Positions 33,588 through 40,610 of a stretch of DNA of 64,000 nucleotides are shown here, in pieces (position 1 is the stretch's first letter; every line of letters starts with the position of its first letter). The notes beneath the pieces are model-generated. The model saw only the letters and a list, made by a program, of their open reading frames with translations, searched no databases and was not told where the DNA came from. The translations under genes and the position numbers were made by a program. Source of the stretch: Corallococcus caeni. GTDB lineage: Bacteria > Myxococcota > Myxococcia > Myxococcales > Myxococcaceae. The DNA is taken from contig NZ_BTTW01000001.1 in NCBI RefSeq assembly GCF_036245865.1, positions 124,001 through 188,000 of the forward strand, read 5' to 3'.

Positions 33588-35327
33588 TCAGCCGCCGTGA
33601 ACGGTCCAGGTCGCTTTCCCGCCCCGGGGTGCGGGCGCGGTGTCCACCGGTGCGTCCGGCACCCCGCGGAGCGCGGCGCGGCCCCGACCCGGATGGGCCG
33701 CGAAGCCTCGCGCGCGTTGCAGGCCCGGCAGGTGGGGATCCGCGTCGCGCCACAGGTCCAGCACCACGGCGAAGTCCCGCGCCGCCTCGGACATGCACTC
33801 GCAGGCGACGTGGGCCTCCGCGACCAGCAACATGCAGTGGCCACATCCGGGCCGCTCCCCTGCCCGCTCCAGCGCCAGCTCCAGGGCCTTCTCCTCGCGG
33901 CCGGAGCGCAGGCGCACGCGGGCCAGCGTCTCACGGGGCGGACGGCAGAAGAGCGCGGGGCCCACCGGACGCAGGCGGCGCTCCAGGCGCAGCGCTCGCG
34001 TGAGCGCGGCCTCCGCGCGGCCGGAGTCTCCGCGCCGCGCATCCAGCGTGCCCCGCAGCTCCTGCGCGGCCACCTCCACCGTGCGCGCCACGTCGCGAGG
34101 GCACAGGGCGCGGCCTTCTGAACGCGGCGCCTCCGACAGCGTGAGCACCCGCGCGTCCAGGGCTCCGCACGCGCGCTCCACGTCGCCCAGCCGTCCCGTC
34201 TCCAGGGCACAGACGCCTCGCGTGTACAGGCGCACGGCGTCGCGCAGCCCGGCTTCCGCGACGGTGGCCTTGTCTCCCAGCTCCATGGGGACCTCCGCCG
34301 CCGCCCGGCTGAAGCCGAAGCGCAGGTGCGCGGCGACGAGCGTGGTGGCGGCGAAGAGCACCGCCTGCGGCTGGCCTCCCGAGGCCTCCACGCGCTGACG
34401 CAGCTTGCGGGCCCAGACCTGCGCGCCCCGGTACTGCCCCACCTCCACGCAGCCTTCGCTGAGCAGGCGCAGGGCGGTGTCCGCGCTCGGCGCCACGTCC
34501 AGCGGCAGCGACTCCCGCGCGAGGTACGCGTCGTCCGCCGTCACCGCGGCCTCCAGGATGCGGTTCGCCTCCGCCGCCCGGCCCACGCGCAGCAGCAGCC
34601 GTCCGGCGGCGAGCAGCGCGGGGCTTCCCGCGGGCACGAGCGACGGAAGCAGCTCCGCGCTCTCCAGCGCCGTCTCCGGCCGGGCGCTGGGCAGCCACGC
34701 CTGCACCCAGGCCACGTGCACGCCCGCGTGGTCCGGGTGCGTGCGCAGCAGGTCGCGCAGGAGCATCTGCGCATAGGGCTGTCCCTGCCCGGGACGTCCG
34801 TCGGATTCGTACCCGTCCAGCAGGAAGCCCGCGAGCAGCAGGCGCGGCTCGGGCTCCTCGGGGAAGCGGTCGACGAGGCACTCCATCTCACGCACGAAGG
34901 CGTGTCTGCCATTGGCGGGCCCCTTCTCCGCGAGGAGGCTGGCGGCGACGACCAGCCGCTGCTCCACGTCGGTGGCGCCCTCCGCCAGCGTCAGCGCCTT
35001 GCGGATGGCCTCCGCGCGGTCCGCCGCGAAGCGCTGCCCCACGCCCCGGGCCAGCGCGAGCCCCCACCACGCCATGGCGAGGGACGCATCCTGCCGCGCG
35101 GCCTCCGCGAAGGCGCGCCGGGCCTCCAGCGCCCAGCCCAGGTGCAGCAGGCGCAGGCCCTGATCAAAGTACGCCTGCGCCAGGGGAACCCGCGTCGTCA
35201 CGCGCAGGTGGGCGCTTCCCAGTCCGTCTCGCAGCGGCGGCGTGGGAAGGGCTTCGTCCGGCAGGTCCTCCCACGCGACGTGGGCATGGACGGACGGGGC
35301 ATCGGCTCGGAACAGACGTGCCAGCAT
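33588..35327 (-). CDS. Tetratricopeptide-repeat protein
   Basis: The protein has 579 residues. The ATG at 35327 has AGGAGG six bases upstream, in the ten-base gap to the previous stop. TPR motifs are frequent; the first, YFDQGLRLLHLGWALEARRA, matches the start of a common bacterial TPR subfamily, and further ones continue to about residue 540. Two Cys-rich points occur late (GCGHC and ACECM). There is no signal peptide, so it is cytoplasmic. It is the third gene of a likely operon after the His-rich lipoprotein and the 203-residue protein. The function is unknown, probably a scaffold. Confidence 0.75.
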   Translation of the reverse strand: MLARLFRADAPSVHAHVAWEDLPDEALPTPPLRDGLGSAHLRVTTRVPLAQAYFDQGLRLLHLGWALEARRAFAEAARQDASLAMAWWGLALARGVGQRFAADRAEAIRKALTLAEGATDVEQRLVVAASLLAEKGPANGRHAFVREMECLVDRFPEEPEPRLLLAGFLLDGYESDGRPGQGQPYAQMLLRDLLRTHPDHAGVHVAWVQAWLPSARPETALESAELLPSLVPAGSPALLAAGRLLLRVGRAAEANRILEAAVTADDAYLARESLPLDVAPSADTALRLLSEGCVEVGQYRGAQVWARKLRQRVEASGGQPQAVLFAATTLVAAHLRFGFSRAAAEVPMELGDKATVAEAGLRDAVRLYTRGVCALETGRLGDVERACGALDARVLTLSEAPRSEGRALCPRDVARTVEVAAQELRGTLDARRGDSGRAEAALTRALRLERRLRPVGPALFCRPPRETLARVRLRSGREEKALELALERAGERPGCGHCMLLVAEAHVACECMSEAARDFAVVLDLWRDADPHLPGLQRARGFAAHPGRGRAALRGVPDAPVDTAPAPRGGKATWTVHGG

Positions 35328-35337
35328 GGTGTCCTCC

Positions 35338-35949
35338 TCACGCTCCGGTCATCGGAGCGACAGGGTGTTGTACCGAGGCGTCGGTCGCGCGCACTCGCAC
35401 GGCCAGCCGCCTCCAGGCGGTGGACAGCTCCTCCGCGGGGATGGGAGAGGCCTTGCGCCGCGCCGCCAGACACTCGCGCCGCCAGGCCAGGCCCACGTCG
35501 CGGGCCACCCACGCCTCGTACTCCGCGAGCCAGTCCGCCAGCAGCGCGAGCCCCGCCCGCGCCGCCCTGCGCTCCGGCCCCGTGGCCACGTCCCGCCGGA
35601 AGCCCACGTCCTCCACGCGGAAGGCCGTGCCGCGCGCGCCCTCCACCCACCGGGGCACGAAGCCGTCGCGCGGCACGAAGAGGGCGGCGCCGCACACGTC
35701 ACACAGCGCGCCGAAGCCCCACAGCGTGAGGCGCCCCCCGTCCCCAAGCCTCCCCTGGTACGCGCTCTGTCCCTCCACGCCCGGCGGACGCGCCTCGCGC
35801 ACCAGGCCATGACGGAGCAGCACGTTGCCGTCCGGGCAACGCACGTCCTGGCCCAGGCACCACATGGCCACGTCGAACAGACGGTCGCCATCGCGGCGCA
35901 CGTCGCAGGGAAGCAGGGATGGAGCACTGCCAGAAGAGGCCTTGGACAT
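35338..35949 (-). CDS. Hypothetical protein, 203 residues
   Basis: A soluble protein without a signal peptide. It contains Cys in SLLPCDVRR, MWCLGQDVRCPDGN and CDVCGAAL; the last is a CxxC knuckle and together they could make a zinc site. The C-terminal half is helical and Arg/Ala-rich. It starts 40 bases after the His-rich lipoprotein and ends ten bases before the TPR gene, so the three form an operon. No family is recognised. The steady third-position G/C bias supports it as a true gene. Confidence 0.6.
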   Translation of the reverse strand: MSKASSGSAPSLLPCDVRRDGDRLFDVAMWCLGQDVRCPDGNVLLRHGLVREARPPGVEGQSAYQGRLGDGGRLTLWGFGALCDVCGAALFVPRDGFVPRWVEGARGTAFRVEDVGFRRDVATGPERRAARAGLALLADWLAEYEAWVARDVGLAWRRECLAARRKASPIPAEELSTAWRRLAVRVRATDASVQHPVAPMTGA

Positions 35950-35989
35950 GGGGCGCCTCGGGCTTCATTGGAAAGAGGTGAAGCGGTGG

Positions 35990-36481
35990 CTACTCGTGGT
36001 CGTGGTCGTGCTCGCCCGACTCCTCGATGACGAGCGACACCGAGGAGAGGGTCGAAGGGCCGAAGGTGAGCGTGTGCGTGCCCACGGTGAGCGGCACGAC
36101 GTAGCGGCCCTGGATGTCCGTGCAGAGCGAGGAACTGGTCGCGCTCTCCTCGAACTCCACCGCCGCGCCGCTGCCGTTGGTGACCTTCACCGGCACCGGG
36201 GCGCTGGCATAGAGGACGTAGTCCGTGGCCTCGGAGACGGCGAAGGACACCGCGCCGCCCTTGCCGCCAGCGACGTCCACCAGCGCGATGTCGTAGCGCT
36301 TGTGATCGTTGCTCACGGCCGGGCCGTTGCCGCTGGTGGCTGCGGTGACGCTGACGGCGGGGCCCTTCTGCAGGTGCTCGCAGCCCTCCTCGTCGACGTG
36401 GGCCTCCTCGTCGTCACCACCGCAACCGGCGGTGAGGAGGGCGGTGGACAGCAGCAGCGCGGACAGAAGCTTCTTCTTCAT
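35990..36481 (-). CDS. Small lipoprotein with His-rich tail
   Basis: The protein has 163 residues from the ATG at 36481, which begins a textbook lipoprotein signal (MKKKLLSALLLSTALLTAGC); a longer frame to 36571 would hide it. After the lipidated Cys come acidic and His/Cys residues (GGDDEEAHVDEEGCEHLQ) and the protein ends in EESGEHDHDHE. The body is a predicted beta sandwich. The two metal-binding-like ends and the nearness of the zinc-type importer suggest extracytoplasmic metal binding. The 281-base region upstream (36482-36762) shows no further gene. Confidence 0.72.
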   Translation of the reverse strand: MKKKLLSALLLSTALLTAGCGGDDEEAHVDEEGCEHLQKGPAVSVTAATSGNGPAVSNDHKRYDIALVDVAGGKGGAVSFAVSEATDYVLYASAPVPVKVTNGSGAAVEFEESATSSSLCTDIQGRYVVPLTVGTHTLTFGPSTLSSVSLVIEESGEHDHDHE

Positions 36482-36762
36482 GATGGGGACTCCATGGACA
36501 CGGGGATGGACTGCGGGAACTCCAGCCCCCGGCCCCCACGCGCACCGCTCCCAAGAGGAGGGAGCGCGCAAGGACCGGGCGGGACTGGAAGGAGGGACCG
36601 CGGCACGAAGCGCGCGGGTGCGCGCGGCGATGGAGCGCCCGCGCGCGTGCGGCGGATCCGTTCAGTGAACGGGAACGCGCACGACCCGGACTCCGGTGGC
36701 CACGGCGCACCCCGTCCCACGAACACACGTGGGGCCGGGAGGGCGGGCTTCGACGGCGGAGG

Positions 36763-37200
36763 CTAGGCGCGCGGCGGCGACGACTTGGGCGCGAGCCTCA
36801 GCAGCGCGACGGGGGCCGCGTGGAAGCGGAACACCGCCAGCGCCGGGCTCGAGCGCGTGGAGACCGCAGCCACGACGGGCGCGGACCCGGCCGGAGGCGG
36901 AGCCTCACGGCGGAAGAAGGCATGGTGGCAGTGGGCCTCCGTGCCGTGGGGCGCGGCCTTCGCCACCGGCGCCCGCGCCACGCGCGCATCGTCGAAGGAG
37001 AGCTCCTCCTCCAACGGCCCGGCGTGCGAGGCCTCGCTCACGTGCATCACGTCCCCGTGCTCCAGGCACGTGGTGTGCTGCACGAGCGCGAAGTGGAGCA
37101 CGCTGCCCACGTACACCAGCACGCACACGAGCACCCACGGCAGCGCCAGCAGGCGCGGCAGGGAGCGGATCGTGCTGGGGTGGCGGCGGAGGCGGCTCAC
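36763..37200 (-). CDS. Small membrane-anchored His/Cys-rich protein (paralogue of the one at 27570)
   Basis: The protein has 145 residues from a GTG at 37200. A hydrophobic helix (LLALPWVLVCVLVYVGSVLHF) is followed by LVQHTTCLEHGDVMH, then AHCHHAFF, and the end is VALLRLAPKSSPPRA. The layout (helix, H/C cluster, second H/C cluster, APKxSPP tail) mirrors the protein at 27570-27989, so they are paralogues by plan. Together with the lipoprotein downstream (36481) it suggests a second metal-handling unit. A promoter with an overlapping palindrome lies just upstream. Confidence 0.65.
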   Translation of the reverse strand: MSRLRRHPSTIRSLPRLLALPWVLVCVLVYVGSVLHFALVQHTTCLEHGDVMHVSEASHAGPLEEELSFDDARVARAPVAKAAPHGTEAHCHHAFFRREAPPPAGSAPVVAAVSTRSSPALAVFRFHAAPVALLRLAPKSSPPRA

Positions 37201-37216
37201 GTCTACCCGGTCTCGT

Positions 37217-37260
37217 AAAGCAACTGAGTTGTTTTAAGCGACCTCGCGGCCCTGGTGCAA
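37217..37260 (-). promoter_or_regulatory. Promoter with overlapping 19-bp palindrome
   Basis: On the minus strand TTGCAC (37255-37260) and TTAAAA (37232-37237) are spaced by 17 bases, about 32 bases before the GTG at 37200. Overlapping the -10 and start region is AAAGCAACTGAGTTGTTTT (37217-37235), an inverted repeat with eight of nine pairs and a single central base. This A+T-rich spot stands out in G+C-rich DNA. A dimeric repressor responding to metal (Fur/Zur or ArsR type) is a fair guess given the gene it controls, but the sequence is not a standard Zur box. Confidence 0.55.
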
Positions 37261-37371
37261 GCCTGGACGCAGAGAGGACCCGGGCCGCAGGGCGAGGTGG
37301 CGGACATGGGGAACAACGGCGCGGGTCGCGGGTTGTGGACCCACGAGCCCCTGGGGTCGTAGGTTCCGCGC

Positions 37372-38841
37372 GTGCACGAGCTCATGGATGTCCTGCGCAG
37401 GCAGGCACACTATTTCGGACCGGAGCTGGCGAAGACCGCCTACCAGCGCGGCCTCGCGGTGACGAAGCCGGATGGCAGCACCCAGCCCATCCCCATCACC
37501 GCCACGCCCGTCATCCTGGACGCGGAGGAGATCAAACGCCGCGCGCTGCTGTCCGCGACGCTGGCCTCCGCGACGATGAAGATGGCGCGCGCCATGCTGG
37601 GCGGCCCGGACGCGGAGGTGCTGCTGGGCGCGCTGTCGCCGCTGGAGCGCCGCCTGGCGCAGGCCACCTGGGAGGCGAGCCGCAAGCTCGTCACCACGCG
37701 CGTGGACTACTTCGTGTCCGCGGGCCGGCCCTGGGCGCTGGAGGTGAACGCCACCATCCCGGCCATGCAGGGCTATTCGGACATCGCGGCGCGCACCTTC
37801 ATCGAGGTCGTGGCGCAGCACCTGCGCTACCCGGAGAAGGCGCTCGCGGCGCTGATCACGCTCAACGGCAACAACGCGCTGGCGCTCTACCGCGCGCTGC
37901 TGGACGGCTACGCGGCCGAGCGCGACGGGAAGATGCCGGACACGGTGGCGCTGCTCTGCCGCAAGAACGACGCGCAGATCACGGAGCTGCGCTGGCTGTG
38001 CGAGCGCTTCCGCGAGTTCGGCGCGGACGCGGACATCGTGCACCCGGAGGACGTGTCCGGGGACGACGCCTTCACGGTGAACGGCAAGAAGTACGACCTG
38101 GTCTACCGCCACCTCTTCGTGCGCCGGCTGGAGCAGAACCCCGCCCCGTGGGTGGAGGACTTCCTGGGCGTCGTTCCCGGGAAGAAGGCCGTGTTCCTCA
38201 ACCCGCCCGCCTCGCAGGTGGAGGTGAAGACGACGTTCGCGCTGTTGTCCCAGGCGGTGACGGACGCGGCGCTCGCGCAGGCCGCGGACCTCACCCCCGA
38301 CGAGCTGGAGGCGGTGCGCGCGGCGGTGCCGTGGACGCGCCCCTTCCGCCACGGCCCCGGCGTGGGCCCCGACGGCGCGCCGGTGGACGACATCGTGGCG
38401 CGCGTGGCGGAGGAGCCCGCGCGCTTCGTGCTCAAGCGCGCGTGGGACTACGGCGGCAAGGCCGTCTTCCTGGGCCGCTCCGTGGGCACCGTGCCCTACG
38501 AGGAGCGCGTCAAGGGCGCCTTCGGCGAGTCCAAGACGTGGGCCGAGCTGTGCGAACTCGCCGCCACGGCCCCCCAGGGTGGCGGCTACGTGGTGCAGGA
38601 GGTGGTGGACACGCAGCCGGAGGAGCACCTGCTCTGCGGCCAGAACAGCGTGCTGCCGACCTCCTTCTTCGTGGACTACTCGGCGTATGCCTCCGTGGGG
38701 CTCGCGAAGCAGCCCGCGTGGGGCGGGGTGTGCCGTGGGTCCATGTCGGAGATCGTCAACATCGTGGGCGGCGGGGGTGTCCTGCCGCTCATCACGACGG
38801 AAGTGGCTTCAAAGCTTTTGTTGGCCTGGAAGGCCCTTTAA
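37372..38841 (+). CDS. Circularly permuted ATP-grasp-like protein
   Basis: The protein has 489 residues, from a GTG at 37372 or the ATG at 37384. No close family name is recognised, but several segments fit the circularly permuted ATP-grasp group that includes glutathionylspermidine-synthase-like enzymes. These are ALEVNATIPAMQGYSD (pre-ATP-grasp), RFVLKRAWDYGGKAVFLG (ATP-binding Lys and Gly-rich loop), GYVVQEVVDTQPEE and GVCRGSMSEIVNIVGGGG (Arg and Asn-x-x-Gly-Gly metal/phosphate region). Such enzymes form amide or peptide bonds through acyl-phosphates. The substrate is unknown. It stands alone, divergent from the His-rich protein gene. Confidence 0.62.
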   Translation: MHELMDVLRRQAHYFGPELAKTAYQRGLAVTKPDGSTQPIPITATPVILDAEEIKRRALLSATLASATMKMARAMLGGPDAEVLLGALSPLERRLAQATWEASRKLVTTRVDYFVSAGRPWALEVNATIPAMQGYSDIAARTFIEVVAQHLRYPEKALAALITLNGNNALALYRALLDGYAAERDGKMPDTVALLCRKNDAQITELRWLCERFREFGADADIVHPEDVSGDDAFTVNGKKYDLVYRHLFVRRLEQNPAPWVEDFLGVVPGKKAVFLNPPASQVEVKTTFALLSQAVTDAALAQAADLTPDELEAVRAAVPWTRPFRHGPGVGPDGAPVDDIVARVAEEPARFVLKRAWDYGGKAVFLGRSVGTVPYEERVKGAFGESKTWAELCELAATAPQGGGYVVQEVVDTQPEEHLLCGQNSVLPTSFFVDYSAYASVGLAKQPAWGGVCRGSMSEIVNIVGGGGVLPLITTEVASKLLLAWKAL

Positions 38842-38914
38842 GGCGTCCCCCAAGGCTCCTCGTTAGACAGAGGCCAGGGCGCAGCGGGGCCCGGCCCGAA
38901 AGGAAACGGAACAC

Positions 38915-39631
38915 ATGGCGTGGGAATCATCAGGTGGTTGGCAGGGCGGGCAGGCGGCCCGGGTAGACGACGTCCTGGTGCAGGAGTCGCAGCGCGCGTT
39001 CATGTCGCGCGTGCACGGCTGGATGTTCGCGGGCCTGGCGCTCACCGGCGTGATGGCGATGGTGACGCTGGCCAATGAGACGCTGCTCCGCATGGCAGTG
39101 CAGAACCGGATGGTGCTGTTCCTGGTGCAGCTGGGCGTGGTGTTCGGCCTGTCCATCCTGGCGCCCCGGCTGTCCGGTCCGGTGGCCGCGGTCATGTTCG
39201 CGGGCTACGCGGCGCTCACCGGCGTGACCATGTCGGTCATCTTCCTCATCTACACGGCCAGCTCCATCGGCCAGGTGTTCTTCATCACCGCCGCGACCTA
39301 CGGCGCGATGGCCGTCTACGGCACCGTCACGAAGAAGGACCTGAGCGGCTGGGGCACGTTCCTCTTCATGGGGCTCATCGGCATCGTCATCGCCAGCGTG
39401 GTGAACTTCTTCATCCAGAGCAGCGCCGTGTCGTTCGTGACCGCCTGCGCGGGCGTGCTCGTGTTCGCGGGCCTCACCGCGTACGACGTCCAGAAGCTGC
39501 GCGAGTACCACGCGGGCACCGGCTTCAAGAGCACGACCGCGGTGAGCATCGTGGGCGCGCTCACCCTCTACCTGGACTTCATCAACCTGTTCCTGTCGCT
39601 GCTGCGCCTGCTGGGCAACCGCCGCGACTAG
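38915..39631 (+). CDS. Bax inhibitor-1/YccA family membrane protein
   Basis: The protein has 238 residues with seven hydrophobic segments, from FMSRVHGWMFAGLALTGVMA to the final LTLYLDFINLFLSLLRLLG. The family signature FAGLTAYDVQKLREY is present, as is a conserved acidic residue in the last helix (YLDFINLF). BI-1 family proteins (YccA, YetJ/BsYetJ) are inner-membrane proteins tied to pH-dependent calcium leak or to control of the FtsH protease. The 35-residue N-terminal tail is cytoplasmic. It starts 73 bases after the ATP-grasp-like gene. Confidence 0.92.
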   Translation: MAWESSGGWQGGQAARVDDVLVQESQRAFMSRVHGWMFAGLALTGVMAMVTLANETLLRMAVQNRMVLFLVQLGVVFGLSILAPRLSGPVAAVMFAGYAALTGVTMSVIFLIYTASSIGQVFFITAATYGAMAVYGTVTKKDLSGWGTFLFMGLIGIVIASVVNFFIQSSAVSFVTACAGVLVFAGLTAYDVQKLREYHAGTGFKSTTAVSIVGALTLYLDFINLFLSLLRLLGNRRD

Positions 39632-39692
39632 CTTCGGGCGGTAGGGCTCAACGGAGTTCCCCGAGGGCGGGGCGCGAGGCGGGCAACCGCCT

Positions 39693-40028
39693 TCAGCGCT
39701 CCGCCTTCTTGTTGAAGGGCATCAGCAGCCGCTCCACGGGGCGGCCCTGCACCAGGTGCTCCTCCACGATGGTGGGCACGTCCTCCACCTTCACGCCGCC
39801 GTACCAGGTGCCCTCCGGGTAGACGACCACGGAGACGCCGAACGCGCACGTGTCCACGCAGCCCGCCGCGTTGGCGCGCATGCTCCGCTTGAGCCCGCGC
39901 TTGTCGAGCTCCTCCTTGAAGGCGGCCCGCACCTCCTCTCCCCCCTTGGTGGCGCAGCACCCCTTGGGGTGTCCGTCCGGGCGGCGGTTGGTGCAGACGA
40001 AGACGTGGCGTTCGAAGGGAGGCGGCAT
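39693..40028 (-). CDS. Thioredoxin-like [2Fe-2S] ferredoxin
   Basis: The protein has 111 residues. It opens with FERHVFVCTNRRPDGHPKGC, giving Cys12 and a cysteine pair (GCCATKGG), and continues with NAAGCVDTCAFGVSVVVYPE, giving two Cys four apart. This C-x(n)-C...C-x3-C arrangement and the VFVCTN start match shethna-type/thioredoxin-like 2Fe-2S ferredoxins. It is a small cytoplasmic electron carrier. It might reduce oxygenases such as the diiron desaturase, but nothing in the location shows this. It is divergent from nrdJ. Confidence 0.87.
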   Translation of the reverse strand: MPPPFERHVFVCTNRRPDGHPKGCCATKGGEEVRAAFKEELDKRGLKRSMRANAAGCVDTCAFGVSVVVYPEGTWYGGVKVEDVPTIVEEHLVQGRPVERLLMPFNKKAER

Positions 40029-40610
40029 GGTTCGCCTCCTAACGCGGCCGAGCGTCGAAATCGATGCCCCCGTTCAGCAGGCGACCGTCCAGGCCCACCC
40101 CACCCGGCCCGTTTGTCGCGTGGGCCCGGGAGCGCTCCTACGCTCGCTACACGGACTGACAGCAAACATCCGCGAGTGATCACAAGCGCTTGGACAGGCC
40201 CCCTTCCCTCATGGGCCGATTTTGCATGGCCATGACGATACATTGCCAGCCACAGCTGCCATTGCCACCGGGCAGAGGGTTATTAGATCAGCCTTGGGCG
40301 CAAGATCAGGCCGTGTCGAAATGTGTACCAAATGAAGTGTGTAAGCAGGATTCTGACACTAGATATGGGGGCGCAGGCGATGTTGACGGACCCCACCAGC
40401 GATCATATGGATCCGCCCGCCCGGCGGGAGGGCAGTCAGGCCCGGGCCCGGATTCCAGGGGTGCGTCCCCTCGTCTCTGCCCGTCCCCGACATTCTCAAC
40501 GCTGCCGTCCCTGTGCCTGGAACTGATCAACGGATCCCCTGGGATCTCGCGGCGTTGGCCATTTTGCAAACTTTGCATCATCACTCTCAGTGAATCTGGA
40601 GGTGGGCGTC
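40029..40610 (+). promoter_or_regulatory. Long leader region upstream of nrdJ
   Basis: This 582-base gap lies between the divergent ferredoxin gene and nrdJ and is A+T-richer than its surroundings in parts. Two items can be pointed to. ACACTAGATATGGG (40356-40369) is a partial match to an NrdR box. TGCAAACTTTGCA (40565-40577) is a perfect 13-bp palindrome 34 bases before the nrdJ start. I looked for a cobalamin riboswitch (B12-box), expected for some B12-dependent enzymes, and did not see a convincing one. No open frame here has coding character. Confidence 0.4.

Noticed and set aside
40380-40500. Possible cobalamin riboswitch in the nrdJ leader
   Set aside because: GGCAGTCAGGCC recalls part of a B12 box, but the AGYCAGnAGACCTGCC core and the other conserved elements are not found in order.
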